Shown here one piece after another: positions 23,041 to 37,900 of a stretch of DNA of 64,000 nt. The stretch comes from Sipunculus nudus (Eukaryota; Annelida; Sipuncula; Golfingiida; Sipunculidae). The stretch covers positions 49,077,678 to 49,141,677 of the forward strand of contig CM049307.1 in the NCBI GenBank assembly GCA_026874595.1, read 5' to 3'. Both the position numbers and the translations under genes were made by a program. The stretch's first letter is position 1. Each line of letters starts with the position of its first letter. The notes beneath the pieces were generated by a model, which made no database searches, had not been told where the DNA came from, and saw only the letters and a list, made by a program, of their open reading frames with translations.

Positions 23041-24834
23041 TGCCTTAAGTTCTACAAATATGATCGGTTTAAAAAAGGTTTTTAAAGACCAATTAATCTG
23101 TTAAAACAATTATATCCGAAACACAAATGTGATAAGACAAAATTAAGGAAAATACAGGAGATTCGGGTTAAATTATTTTTAAATGCTGAAAATTTAGGAG
23201 ACCGTTCTATCATAGGAAAATATATGAAATACAGTGAGTATGCAGAGGCCCTGACTGGTATAAATCTAACTGGTATAAATTCGAAGGGTTGAACTCAACA
23301 TGGATGCAATGAAATACAGAAGAATGGGTTGATTGACTGATAGCCAATCAATATGGTGCATAGATGCCAGCGTCAATTTTTAAAACCATGTGATACTGAA
23401 ACAAGTAAAACGGTAAACAAGATAAAGCATTTATTCAGACACGAAGCACAGACTGAGAGCCGTTTTTTTCACTGCTTACAGTGAATTTAAACTCGTACAT
23501 AATGTGTACACTTCTATAATCAAATCACACTTCAAAGTACATGAAAAATCTTTGTACATTGCTATTTAGGTTGCATTGGGTAATTTATTCCTCTTGTAAA
23601 TGTGGCAAGACTGAGCGGAGTGCAGTAAAAATACACCTGTATTGTCTTAGGAAGGAAGACTGATTTAGACTGGAATCTAAAACCGACAAATCATACCTGC
23701 ATTTTACTGAAAACACTGACTACATCAGACTGAGAAATTCTTAGCTGCTGCTGTCTGGGATTGGTTTTTGCTGCCTTGGCAGATGTAGGCCTTTTTTTTC
23801 ATCTGAACCAGCTCAGGTAGGTTTTATTTTCGAGTCATTGGTATGGTGCGTGAGTCTTAGACTTTTCTTTGGAAATCATTCTTTCCCTTCCCAAACTGAA
23901 AAGTACCACTCTTTTTAATGTTGACTTGAAACAGGCGGTCTTTTCAATTAAGATCTCCCTAGGGAACACTGAAATAATCACTTTGATAGCGTTGATCAAC
24001 ACAAACACTACATTTAACTGGTTAAACGCTACAAGAGTCACGTGACAGTGTAAAAAATTGCAGTGAACATTTAAAACCATGAGAAATATGCTGCGTGCAG
24101 ATGATATTCTTTATGTCGCGATAATGTTATTTAAAATATATACTAAGTATTTAACAGAGGCAGATTTCAGGAAGTGCAGGAGGAGAGACGCCCCCTATTC
24201 GACCTAACAAAATATGGCAGGAAGAAAATTACGGGCCGGATTTAGCCTCCTTATGCTTTTTCTAAACTTTTCAAAACAAGACCATTATAAGACCTCTGTG
24301 CCCCCACATTCCAAAATCCTAGATCCATCCCTGTTGAACCGGTACTTTAATAGAGAGATCCTACGTACAATACACCATTCATTATGAGGAGCTTTTTTTT
24401 GTCCATTGAGAGGAGATTCAAGAAGTCAATATGTGGTGATATATCTGTTTACGAAAAATAGTTATCAATTTCATATTACCTAATAATATATTCATGAGAT
24501 ATGTTACACCTGATATTCATTAAAATCTATAAATTACCTAGAATTGCATACACTCCAGTCTTATACACACGATTACCGGTATATTATTATATATCACGTA
24601 CATCATGCATCAGATGCACTCTTAATTACTTAGCTGCACAAAATCAGACAAGATTATCATTTGCACATACCTCTACACATATATTATATCTATAAAACTT
24701 ACATAAATATGTGATATTATAATATTATGAATTCTATTCTGCTAATTAACTTCACTGTGAATGAATAAAATGTTTCTGTAGCTAAAGTTAGCGAGTATTA
24801 AAAATAAAGCACAACCCCCTGATTGTTTTCTGTA

Positions 24835-24943
24835 TACAGTGAAACCCCTTTCATGTAGGCACCCTTGGGACTGGGTCAAATTGCCACTTTAATTAGGTTC
24901 CCACGTTATTCAGGTGCCCACTAGTAGAGGTTCTATTATACTA
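24835..24943. mobile_element. 109-bp pogo/Tigger-like MITE
   Basis: The left end is TACAGTGAAACCCC. The right end on the other strand is TAGTATAATAGAACCTCT, giving imperfect inverted ends with TA boundaries. The inner arms (GTAGGCACCC and GTGGGCACCT) also pair. It is too short to code. Confidence 0.6.
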
Positions 24944-26175
24944 CGTAACTGCAAATGCAGCACAACCAATACAACAAACCTCTGTTTACAATGGTTCATA
25001 TAGGAAGACATAGTTCAGCAAACTTCAGGACTTGTTCATAACAAGAGAGTTCACACCTGTACATATCCATATATGATGATTTATCCATGCAATGTAATAA
25101 CTGATACTACAGCTGTAAACCTGGGTCCAGCTGGAGTCCCAAGCCTGATTTTGATACTTGATGAGCATATATTGGTTTATCACAGAGTCATATAAGTATA
25201 AATATGACTTCAGAATTCCTATGCACCATCAGTCTGTGATATGCTTTACATTTTATCTATATTCACATTCATGTCTATATGTACATAGTATTTGGTATTA
25301 GCGTTTCTATGAGTGCACATTGCAGAGTAACTGTATCCACATCCATATTATTAACTATGTGAACATGACATAACTCTCACAGAGAGAAAAGTAATACTCT
25401 TAGCTTCAAATTAAAACCATAGCATTTAGGCAGCAGCAAATGACTAAAAAACAGCTGCATGTATTTATAAGACTTTGTGTGCACTATAACAAATGTAATC
25501 AAATTGTTATAACTATTACATAATCTGAAGATACATTTGATAATTCATATCAGATATTAATTTTATTTATACATAACAATTACATACTGCAAACAATTAA
25601 ATCTACACATTAATGCTCTGCTAGTCCATCCAACTTTGTAAGTATTTACTACAAATGAAGAAATAGGGGTCAGTCATTTTGGCTAAATGTGTATGTCACA
25701 AACAAACATGTAGTTATTCACTTTGTGAAAAAAAACTATACAGAATTTATCAGGGAAATTACCATTGATCATCATTAATTCTGAATGAACACGTTAAAAG
25801 TCACAGGCTAATACTTCAATTCACAATCACTCCTGTTGGCTGGAAATAGTGTAATTTTTAAACAATAATATTAAAGTCTTAACACGGGCTGGATTTCAGG
25901 ACAAAAAGACCAAAGAGCCAATACCTCTTCTAATACCAAGATCAAAACCCTAGACTAGCTCCAAAATGTATTCATATCTGACTTTATTTCCTGAGGCTAT
26001 GATCCTTTGCAAAATAACTGATATCAGTCAATTGATTTTTACATATCTTGTACACATAGAAACTGAATTTTATCTAGTAAATATTGTACAGAACCATCAA
26101 AATAGCCCTGTAACTTTGCTTTTATCCAGGCCAAATGAATGAAGTCATAAAAAAGAGGAACAGTCATATCTGTGC

Positions 26176-26178
<3 letters not shown>

Positions 26179-26262
<84 letters not shown>
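26179..26262. repeat. (TA)42 microsatellite
   Basis: 84 bp of perfect TA repeats. It is a likely site of length polymorphism. Confidence 0.95.
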
Positions 26263-26267
<5 letters not shown>

Positions 26268-28888
26268 AATAATCTAATATACAAACCACATCTACTGCTG
26301 TATTTTTGACAAACCTTTATAAATGTTAGGCCATAAGCCCTGATCTTACAAGAATATCTGAGGGCCCAGACAATATTTCAGACTTAAGAGTGTTTTCAGA
26401 ATATTTTATATATATTATATATATATAAGCTGATTGATTTTATTTCTTCTTGAACCATGCAGCAATCAGGGGAGGCTAATGCATCTTATATGCAGTACTG
26501 ACATATCTTTTAAAACCTGAGATGCTGTTGGTAAATATGTCATACTGGTTTGAATAAATACTTCACAAAGAACTTGCAATGTAGACAATTTAATCTTAAC
26601 ATTCAATCTGTAAAAGTAACCTCTCCATAAATGCAGCAGTTATAATTTAATCAAATATGCTTAATACTAAACATATATTGGTACTTTGACAAAGGTTTTG
26701 TTGAAGAATATGTTTTATAAATATTTTAACACTAATAAATCTTGTTTGTAAATAAGTTAAATAAAGATTAACTGCCAAGTTATGGCAACCTAAGACAAAA
26801 TGGTAATTTCCTGAAGGTTCAGTTGTTAATTTATATGTAGACAGGCTTAGAAAGTATTACCAAAAGGAGTGCATATATAATCTTACACTAAATCAGGCTT
26901 TCAAATAAGTTAGACTTACCATGCAGAAACAGCAAAAATTGCTAATGTAGTGATTCATTTCGCCAAATACGTATTCTGCTCGATGGATCCCCACAGATGG
27001 AATCTCACCTTATTTATTTTGTCACTGCTGATTTTTATCTACATTCCCTATATCTGATCCACATTAAATATTGATCCAAGGCATCACAGACAGAGACTCA
27101 TGGGAGATGAATAATTATATGGAGGAAAGCATATTTAACTGAAAAAAATGCTAAATTCTTTATCTTGGTTAAAATATAAATATTGAATCTGGTTTCTGAT
27201 AATAATCTAATGTGGCAGAACAGAGCTTAACAAATTGTCAGTCCATTCAATATTGGAATGTTTATAAAGTTTCTGTGTTTTAATTTAGATAAATTAAATC
27301 AAAGCAAGGTTTGCTGAGTGTGACCAATGGTATCCCCCTTATACATACAAACATCTAAATCATATGACACAAAGAAACTTTGACTATGATGCTTATAAGA
27401 AAATGTTGAGTGTGAACACTACATATTTTCAAACCAATGAAAACAAGCATAAGCAATGTCAGAATAAGAGCAGCAAACTCCTTATTTAAAGCACACCCAG
27501 AAAGATAATATTTTATTTATTTATTTATTTATTAATATATCTTTTTTCAGGGTGGCTTGTTCAGAATATACTGATCTTCCACAAGGCTCTGAGAGTAATT
27601 GGAATTTTAAACATGATCAAATAGCATCACAGTAATATACAAGCAAACATGTATGTGCAGAATATTGTAACTGAATATAGCATATATTGTTATTTCCTGT
27701 ACTAGTATGATCATTATTAGGAGTTTATTATAGAATATTATTTAGATATTCATAGGATATTCAGGTTATTAACAATGTTGCTAACATTGTATGAAATAAG
27801 TGCAAAGAATAATATAAACCACAAGTGCAATGTATGCAAAGTTATGTTAGTGTTAATTCACTTATTGGTATTCGTAAAGCATAAAATATCAAAATTCATG
27901 CATAACATGTAAAAGTGGTATAATAGATTTATTGTAATTATGTCAAGTGTTTAGTGAATATTGCTTAAGATCTTTTTTGAACTTATCTAAATTATCTATC
28001 TTACGAAGAGCTTCCGGTAACAAATTCCATAATTTCGGTCCCTGATAAATAAAAGATTTTTGCATCAAAACTATACTTTCCTCTAAACTCATGTTTAGAA
28101 CAGCTCCGTCAATACCGTCTCAGTTTTCGAACCTTGGAACAAGGTCAATTGTTTACAGAAATTTGAGGCAAATAAAGAGTCATGGGTTAAAAGTGTGGCT
28201 TGGGTGTATTGACCCCTTGACACCACAACTGTTTCTGTCACTGTAAAGTTAACCACAAACAACAGATCAGCCCTTACAATATTTTAAATTTAGTAGCGTT
28301 TACACTGACCAATTACTATTACTATGTTTACGCAGGTAGAGTCAGCACCTGCTGCATTTTGCTTCCTTTGTTTGACACTAAATGTTGCATTAGACCAAAA
28401 AAGTTTCCAATTTAGATTTCTGCATCAACTTTCCTTCACTATCCAGTACCTATTGCTTTTGAATAAAAACAAGTCACAAAAAATAATAATAAACATATGC
28501 TAACTTCCTAGCACATAGGAAAACTTTCATGTGACATTTTCCTACATTTTCTGTTCCTAAACTTCTGGTAATAATATTGGACTAATAATAACAACCCTAA
28601 TCCAAAAATATATTTAAAATATTTAGACTACATGGTATGTAGAGGTTAATAAAATGTGATATTCCTTTGATTTTTCCCTCAATATCCAAAAATGTATTCA
28701 CCCAATATTATGAAACATCCAAAACTAATACAAATATGTAGACTGAACAGCATGTTGGAACAAAATGAGAGCTATCTAAGTTTTCTTTCCCTCAAACCTG
28801 GTGCTGACATTTGACAAACAATGTCAATCATCTAGAGTAATATTTAACAAACACATGTTCCTTCTTGCGGTGTAGTTGAACTGGTTTC

Positions 28889-28990
28889 CTAGGCTGGGAC
28901 GGTTTTACCGAACCGGAGACGTATTTGTTCAAAGAACAGGAAGGTCAGGATTGTGTGTGGTCCAAGTCTCACAAACGCTGGTACAAAACC
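28889..28990 (-). CDS. SLC25A10: Carrier exon 9 (last)
   Basis: 33 codons plus TAG: GFVPAFVRLGPHTILTFLFF, then EQIRLRFGKTVPA. It completes the sixth transmembrane helix and ends with FEQIR, the last matrix-side motif. The acceptor is TGTTCCAG. Confidence 0.96.
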   Translation of the reverse strand, partial: GFVPAFVRLGPHTILTFLFFEQIRLRFGKTVPA

Positions 28991-31900
28991 CTGGAACAGT
29001 AATAAAGTTTAACCAGTTACATGTGTAGTAATCAGTGGTAGCAACTGGTTGTAAAATCATGTCTGATTATCAAAAGAAAGAAAATGATCAATGACTGATT
29101 ATTTATCAATTATTTATATACTTTCTATATTATTATGAAATCTGCTGTATAAAACTGTGCCTTAATACAGAGTGAATTCAAGACTTGTAAATCTTTCTGA
29201 AAGGTCAAAGTAACAGCAACATTGATGACACTTGTTTGCTGTACAAAATTTAGTTTTAATACCCTTTGCTACTTTTGAGTTCTTTCTCATATGTCTCACA
29301 GAGTTAGATTTATATCTGGATGGTATGACTTCTTGGCATGTGCATACATAATCCTTTGGTGAAGGATATGCAGAGATGCAACCAATTTAACTGATTGTGT
29401 TACAAAACAAAGAATCACTGGTAATAATTAATTTGCTCTCCACTAGTTAAGATGTCCAGTAAATAGTTCACACATGACCACTGCTACAGACTGCAGCTAT
29501 ATCTCCATATGTATATTTGAAAAAGTTGAGATACAATAAATGCTTTGAATTTAAACAAAAGCTGTAACAGGCTGAACATTAATATTGATCAATGTTTGTC
29601 AAAATATGCACACATACAAGCATATGTATCAAAGAAATATGATGTGTAAAGATAATTCATAAAACTCTATATTTCTGTTAGAGCTTTTATCAACAAGGGA
29701 CCCATGGGTCACGGCGCTCAGCTGATCGTGATTGGACCATAAGTGTTTCTCCACTGTGATACTATATCGAGTCGATAAAGCTTATGAATATCATGGACAT
29801 GTTGGGCTATTATAAAGGAATGTAATGTAATACGTGAGTAAATGATAAATGAAATAACCTGACTGATGGATTAATAGAGTCATATATAGTGGTTTATTTT
29901 TTATTTATTAAAGAGGTGTAGAAAATTGTGATATATTTGAGCAAATATGAATGCAATGACAGCAGTAATAAGCAGTAGTAGAATGATGATAAGGCTATTT
30001 GTTGAAGGATCTAAAGTGTATGGTAGTCTGCAAGCTTTCAATTTGACAGATATGATGTTATGATTAACTATGCTGATGAAGTGATTTATGAATTTGTGAC
30101 TGTATGACACAATATCTCTTTAGTCTTGACAAGGTACATTATTGTGATGCCCACTATGTCTACATATTACACAATATTGACATAATTTCTGGCATGTACA
30201 TAGGTACCTATGGACGAATAGTTATACAAAATATTAAAGTATGAATATATCTGATTCATCTTGTTCTTGCTTACTGAGGCTGACTTTGGGATGGGGTTCG
30301 GAGAAGGGAAAAGTGAGGGCAGCACGAAGGTGGATGTAGAAATATTCTATTGTAATGTTTTTCATTTATATAAGAATATGAAAAGCTAAGAGGAAAGGGG
30401 CCCTCCTACTTGGTTATAGTAAAGTTCTAAATATATGATTGCAAACCAATACTCTGACAAGACTGTCATGAAGAAAAACAGTAAAAGTTTTGAGATACTG
30501 TAATGTATGAAAATTTACAGATGGAAAATTTACAGATGGACAGGCAAGTGGACAGAATGGACTAATACCTTTATTTCACTTTCAAGGGAATAATGCATTT
30601 AAGTTTATATATAAGCCTATTTTTTTTAAGCATATCCACTTTTTCCATTAAGAAGTTTTTATCTGAATCATTTTTTTTATTTACAGGTTTTATAAATTTT
30701 AAATGAAAAAACCTGAAAATATAAGTAAAAATATTAGAATTGTTGCAAAAGTTGCAATCATTATATATACAGAGTAAAAAACTGAAACTATAAGTTAAAA
30801 TATTAGAATTGTTGCAAAAGTTGCAATCATCATATATCCAGAGTGTAGCTCATATTGGGTCATATTATGCATACACATATATTTGATTATTTTTTAATCA
30901 TAAATGTTTAAACTGAATTTAAAAGAAAATAATGCCACAACATGGCATCTACAAGAATATTCCTTGAATCACTATTAAAAAGTTTTGCACATTGGAGTTT
31001 TCAGTACCTGCTTAATTTTATTCACCAAAATAAAATAAAAGATTCAGTAAATTTGATAAAATAAAACATCTTTTCAAATAAAGTATACACACTGTTGGTT
31101 GAATGAGAAACAAACAATATCATTGTGCTAATTACTATCCAAGTTTTAATTAATTACTGAAATTAATAGTCAATTTCACACCTGGTGAAGTTTTTACTCC
31201 TCTGAAGTAAGGAATTACTTATCTCATGAACATCCACACTTTCATAGCAATACACCACTTTGTGGACACAATTTAATGTACACTTTAATCATTGTAACCC
31301 TGGTGGTACAATACAAAATCTAAAATGTAGCATAGCCTAGAATAAGAATGAATCACATACAGAAAATAATAACATTCATCTAGTTTATGCACCATCTGGG
31401 GGGGGGGAGGGAGTGCAGAGCAGAGGGGAAGCCTGATGGTAGTGGCCAAGCTGACCCAAGGCAAGCTGCCTGGGGTGGGTTACATAATGCAAGTGAAGGC
31501 TGTACTAATAGGTGGGCTAGATGTAAACAACACTTGACATGGTGTATGAAAACATGAATAAAAGCTATTCTTTCCAATCAATTTCTTTGAAATTTCAGAT
31601 TTTAAAAGATTAAATCCTTATGTATATATGCTGTGAAAATTAAATCAATAGTGCCAAAGTTGGACAAAATTTAAGGTATTGATTTTTTATTTATGCTAAT
31701 AACTTGAAAAATTTGCAAAATTCAGATCTAATTTTGGGTAAACAATTGAATCTTGATTAAATAAAGTTATATTCCTGAAAAAAAGTCTCTAGGTTCAGCA
31801 ATTCTCATGTGAGTAAATATATTTTCTGATTTTTTAACAAATTGCATTATGTTTTGGCCCATAACTTCAAAATAATACCCAATACTAACCTAATTTTTGG

Positions 31901-34900
31901 TATGTTCATAGAAAATGTATAAAAGAATGTGAATCCTAAATACGATCAAAAACAGATCAGTGGTTTTGATATTAGGCAGCCCTGAAGTGTAACAATGGCT
32001 TTTTTTATGGAAAACGGAGTTTTTTTTTTCCTTAATATCTCGAAGTCCTGAACAAAGTCCTAATGACCCAATTTTCGGTATGGTAGGAGATTTTGGGGAC
32101 ATCTAAAATTATGTCAACAGCCTGGGGAGCATAGAGATGTGCACTGAATGACCTACAGTCATCAAAGTGGACTGCTTGACAATGTAAGGGAATACAACAA
32201 GAGCCTCCAAAAAAATTCAATAACTAGCCTAATTTTGCAGCTTTTATTTTTAAATTTCAGATTTTAACAGATTAAATCCTTATGTATACATGGTGTGAAA
32301 ATTAAATCCACAGTACTTACAGGAAAAAAACGTGCCATGGCCAAAGTTGGGCAAAATTTAAGGTACCAATTTTATATTTTTGCCAATATTTAAATAAATT
32401 TAACAAATTTTGATCTAATTTTTGGTATACAATTAAATTTTGATTAATATAAGTTGTATTACTGGAAAAATGTCCCTACCTTTAACACTTTTGGTCTTAA
32501 GTGACCAAATATCTTCCTGATTTTTTTACAAAGTCCATTATGTTTGGGCCCATAACTTTTTTAAATTATATAATACTGACTTAATATCTGGCATGTACAT
32601 AGGAACTATATAGAGGAATATTTATGGTAAATATGAAGAAAACCAGATGAGTGGTTTTGATTTTAGGCAGTCCTGAAGTGTGAAAATAGATTTTTAATAA
32701 AAAATTGAGGTTTTTCCTTAATATCTCAGGGGAACGAAGTCCTATTGACCCAATTTTTGGCATGGTAGGAGATTATGGGGACATCTAACTGTATGCCGAA
32801 ATTCAGATTCGTAGGTCCAACGGTGTCGAAACGTGCCAGTCTTACGGACGGACATCCAGACCGACAGATGGACGGACGGACGGACGGACAGATAGACGGA
32901 CGGACGACGGATAATGGACCATGACTATAGCTCAGATGACTTATAGTCAGCTGAGCTAAAAATGACAATTTTAGAATATAATACAGGAATTAAACTTTCC
33001 AGTAATAGAATTACATGCCACAAAGGCTAAAGGCACAAATATTCCATTGCCAACATGTTAAACCAGGAAAATGTGGGATCAGTGATGCCCTAATATCCCC
33101 AAACCAGCCCAAGAACACTTTTTAAATTCAAAATACATGCCAAATATAAATTGGATTTAAACATGAAAATGCATGCTTAGTTTTTATGGTATCAAAAAGA
33201 CCCTCTCTTTAACTGGGAGTGATGGGAATGTTATTTGTAAACTATGCAGGTTTGAACATGAGACCCTAGTGTATGGTCTGAATGAATCAGTGCATATGAT
33301 AATGGGATGCAGGTCATTTTTGAAGTCCTCCCTCCTAAGGCAGGGATCTAATAACTTAAGATATCTGCTTGGTCTACCAGTAGTTAATGAAAACTTTACC
33401 TTAAAGAATCCAGATGGCCCTGTCCTTGCTATGTCCTTGGCACAGTCCATTAAGCTCTGGAATGTGAAGAAATCACAATGCAAGATACACTTAATATCAC
33501 TGCCTTTTTGTAAAAGGGTTCATTTTATGTATGAAAGTGTTATATCAATCCACTTTTGAACATGCCCTGCCAATTTTGAGCCACAGAAAATATTTTCTGT
33601 ACATATTTGAATTAGGTTTCCATTTTTTTTTTCATTCAAACAAGGTAACAAGAAAGAAAATTATAAGTGTAATGAAATAGGTTTCATTTGCACTGCCTGT
33701 TTTGGTCATAAATAGTTCTGTTGGAACCCCCCCCCCCCTTCCAATCCCACCTGCAGCTGTGCTGATGTAAGTACACTGGACATTCAATGTTATAAATAAA
33801 TATGGGGATTTCAACTGTGGCTGATTTATACACACATCATAAAAATATAAAACAAATTTAATGCCCTGTAATACTGTTGTTATTATTAAAACAATCATCA
33901 TTCATTTATAAAAAAAATTACCAATAAATATGCAAGCTTATTAAATATACTTTGAAACCTATAGGTATCTAGTACATATTGTAATAACAGAATACATAAA
34001 ATACATACAGAATATGTTCCTGGTGGAGCATTCATCACTCTCGTCTTCATCACATCCAGAGGCATGGTGAGCGCTGTAGCAATACCTCCCTGTAATGTAG
34101 AGTAGGTAACAAATGAATAGTGTGCAGAATCTGACTAAAAAAAAGTACATAATGAGTAATGTTGGTGAGCATAGAAATCCTAGCCCCACAATGCACTGGG
34201 TCTTCTACATACACCAGTGGTGTAGGTATAAATGTAGTGAAGGGGCAGTGTAGTCTGTTCATATTTGTTGGATAAGAACTGTTTCAAGGCAAATTACTTA
34301 AGCATGGCTGTTTTTGTGGTAAGGGCTTTACAGAATAAGTAATATTTTTTAAGCATGCACATGTGGAATGTCAACAGAAAGTGTTTCCATGAAATGCAAC
34401 AAATTTTGATAAAAGTTTGCGGGTAAAGGCACAAAATAAATTAAAGGTACCCCACATTAAACCTTTTTTTTTTTTTTTTTTACATTTTAATGTATCATAA
34501 ATAGTTTTATAATGGGGACATGATTATTGACTTTGATTTATCAAAGCCCTACCAACTGGTAAGGGTATGACTGTGGCAGGACATACACTGAGTTGTCCCA
34601 ACCTGACAAAGGAAACATTCAGACAAGTTTGAGTAAAACTTATTTATCAGTACATGGATGGTATTTGGTTATTAAAAAGTAAAAAAAATGAGGAAATCAA
34701 TTCTCCCAAAAAACACATTTTGTAGTCACACCTAGCATACCTTGTAATGGCAGTTTTTTAAAGTTACCCAAACAGTCAATGCAACTTTCTTCATTCTGCA
34801 TACTCAGATGACCGATGAGAAAGTACAAAATATTGTGAGTTGAAGAATGTTGGTGTTACTTACCGCCATAAAACTGGATGAGAAATGACACACCATGTTG

Positions 34901-37900
34901 TCTTTGAAAAACCCTGAACTCAAGAGAATCTGTTTGATCTGGTCATAGAATGACAGCTGAAACAGAAGTATAAACTTGTTTAAAGACATGGGGCAAAAAT
35001 CATATCAAACACAAGTACGGAAAATATGACTTATAATATTTAAGATCTGCACTTTGTCTGTTAATTCAATTCAGTCAAATCTGTATAATATGAATAACAA
35101 ATCAGTAAATATGCTTGCAAATACCTTATACAGTGATGAATTTTTCCACAGTGGATGTTAGTAAATTCAATCAAGTAAAAAAACAAGCTTGCTTGTTGTC
35201 TGTTTAATGCCACCAATTTTACTTCTGTGTGAGTGTAGCAGTTTACTGGTGAGTGTTAAAACTAAATCTTGAGCACTTAAACCAGAAATAGTCTCGACTT
35301 CACAGTGTGCTCCCTCACTGAGGGCTTAAAAAAATTAACCCAGGTGTTGCAATGCAATGCATTGGCAATTATACGCATTGTTAGACCACTAATACTACAT
35401 GAATTGATGGACATGTTTCATGTCCTTACCTGACCAATAGTGACCAGCACTGCTCTTGAGCTGGCCATGGTGGCACCAGAGAACAGCTTGGATGGCCCTT
35501 CATGACGTAATACTTGGTATAAACCATCTACAGCATGTTTGTAACTGTGCAAAATTAAAGAGAATTATTATCAAGGAATGTCCATGTAAACTTAGGTTTC
35601 ACCAAATGCTACATTCAAGATCATTACACAAAAAATACATATAGCAGTTGCTGATTAAATGATGTTTTGTGTACACACTAAAATTGTGACCAGTAATTAA
35701 AAAGAGGGCTTCTAAAGCAGGGTAGAATTTGTTAAAAAAGATTAAACGAAAACTTCCTTGGGGTTGACCAAAATTGATTTGCTTTAATATTTCTTTATAG
35801 TTAATATTATATGCTTTAAATTTAAATTGAATACTATAATAAGCTGTTAATCTAAGGGCAGATTAAATTATACAAAAATACCAACTTAAGAAAAAACCAC
35901 GTTTATAAAGAATACTAAACTGAATATGAAGCAGACATAACTAAACAATGTATGCTCTTTACACAGCCCTTTACCTACAGGCCTACTACCTATACACTAA
36001 TCGCAGTTTGTTTTGACCTCATATCCTGAATCACTACACTAAAGGAGAGCACTGTATTTTGGTCCAATCAGATGAGACCCTGTGCTGGAAGACACGACCT
36101 CTATGGTAGGCTGATATAGTCATATCATTAATAAATAGCAAACATAAATGCTGTTGGCAATTTTTTTAGGGGTTGCAGAGGCCATTGTGTATGAGCTAGA
36201 CTACAAACTTATTCCATAAATAGTCGTGGTCCTCTTGACTGCGTGTAAAAAATGCCCGATATGCGACACACAACTGATGCGACAAGGTATCTACATAACT
36301 ATAAGACTGTGTTGCCAGCAAGACGGTTTACCAGCCAAGCAAGGAATAGACAGAGCAACTGTTGTTACATTTGTTTTTGAGTGAAAGCTCATCGCTATGG
36401 CAACCATTTGAATAGGCCACAGTCTATATGTGGCACAGGCTCAGAGAGAATGGCCCGACACGTGGTTTGCACTGGTCCTTGAATGTGCACATAGGATTCC
36501 CAGCTGGCGAGCTGTAATTCAAACGAAATGTAACAACATTGGCTCAGTGTATACTTCGCTGACTAGTCTCAGTGTTGCTGGCAAACGGATACATGGCTAC
36601 GCTAACATAGTCTTAATGTCATAATTGAATCGGTCGATGATGCGAGAAAACAGAGGGAGCAATTAAAATTAGACTATTTTTTACTAAGAGTAACCACTTG
36701 AGTGCACTTAAAGCGCAGCTATGGGCGGCTTTGTGATGCCTGTCAAGTGTTTGTTATCTGGCATTTGGTTGGCTGCCACCTGGTGTCTAAGTTTATCTTA
36801 AACGGTCAACCCAGGCAGCGGGAAAATCAGTAGCTACTTTAGAAGTGCAAGATTTCTGCTGCTTCGGGAGCGTATAAACAAATAAGTGTATGAAATGATA
36901 TACTTACTTTCTTCTCTGCTCTGGAGGAAATTTGATGTCATTTTGCATCCTAAAATTGTTAAGAAAATTCTCTTGTATACTAATACGCTGGTATTATTTA
37001 CAAAATCTGAATACTCTTGACATTCCCTGTGCTTGACACATGTAAAAGCAAAGAAAAATGTGTTATATACTAATAAGTAGGTATTTTTTTTTTACAAAAT
37101 CTGAATAAACATTAAATTCTGTAAGCTTCAAGGATAAACTGTGCAAAACTTAATACTTCTAGTTTTTAAATTTACAAATAGTGCAAACAAAAGTATAAAA
37201 TTAATGAACATAAAAAAAGTTTGAACAGTGTGTAATGATGAAAAAAGGTCAGTACTTGACAATTTTCATTAATATTATCCAAGTTGGCATAAAGAGCTAT
37301 CACTCATAAGTCCTCCCTTCAGCACAATTGACCTATCCATGAACTCTATATGACCTTAATCACATATTCATTCAATGAATAATCATAAGCATTGGACTAA
37401 TGAGCAACCAATCAGGTGACCTCAAACACTGTAAAGTGTCAATCATCTGACAAAAATGAAATTTCGCAAAATTTGACAGAGCTCTGTCAAACAAAACACG
37501 TGTAGTCTGTTAAAACTACCAGAATCCATGTCGGCATGTTTTCCAAGATAAATTTTTATACAAATGAGACAGTATAAACAAGGGACCCATGGGTCATGGC
37601 ACTCAGCTGAAGTTTGAAACTTTTGCAAATGCAAAATATTCTATTGTAATGTTTTTCATTTATATTATATAAGCATATGAGAACCTAAGAGGAAAGGGGC
37701 CTTCCTACTTGGTTATAGTAAAGTTCTAAATATATGATTGCAAACTAATACTCTGACAAGACTGTCATGAAGAAAAACAGTAAAAGTGTTGAGATACTGT
37801 GATGCATATGAAAAATTAACGGATGGACAGGCAAGTGGACAGAATGGACTAATACCTTTATTTCCCTTTCAAGGGAATAATGCATTTAAGTTTATATATA

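Larger units (their letters stand above)
22056..28888. other. Intergenic region between two convergent genes
   Basis: No gene was recognised. It should contain the 3' untranslated regions of both genes. It holds a diverged repeat near 22.8 kb, a short pogo-like MITE at 24.8 kb, an 84-bp AT array and an ATTT run near 27.5 kb. Minus-strand AATAAA at 27928-27933 is one possible carrier poly(A) signal. Confidence 0.65.
29693..32961 (+). mobile_element. Large interspersed element, copy 1 (carrier intron 8)
   Basis: The left end is ACAAGGGACCCATGGGTC followed by GCTCAGCTGA. The right end is TCAGCTGAGCTAAAAA, so the outer parts carry the inverted pair GCTCAGCTGA/TCAGCTGAGC. Much of it matches 37578-39464. 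It has a GGAC-rich tract (about 32871-32910) just inside the right end, an internal duplication of about 660 bp and a 600-bp region near the left end that copy 2 lacks. No transposase frame is visible, so it is probably non-autonomous. Class unknown. Confidence 0.75.
28991..33399 (-). other. Carrier intron 8 with large repeat copy
   Basis: 4.4 kb, the longest intron of the gene. Most of it (29693-32961) is a copy of the same interspersed element found in intron 3. No coding exon was seen inside it. Confidence 0.85.

Noticed and set aside
26039-26284. Frame rich in alternating Tyr-Ile
   Set aside because: It is the translation of the TA microsatellite.
32726-32968. Frame with PSVRPSICPSVR-like repeats
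   Set aside because: It is the translation of the GGAC tetranucleotide tract at the right end of the interspersed element.
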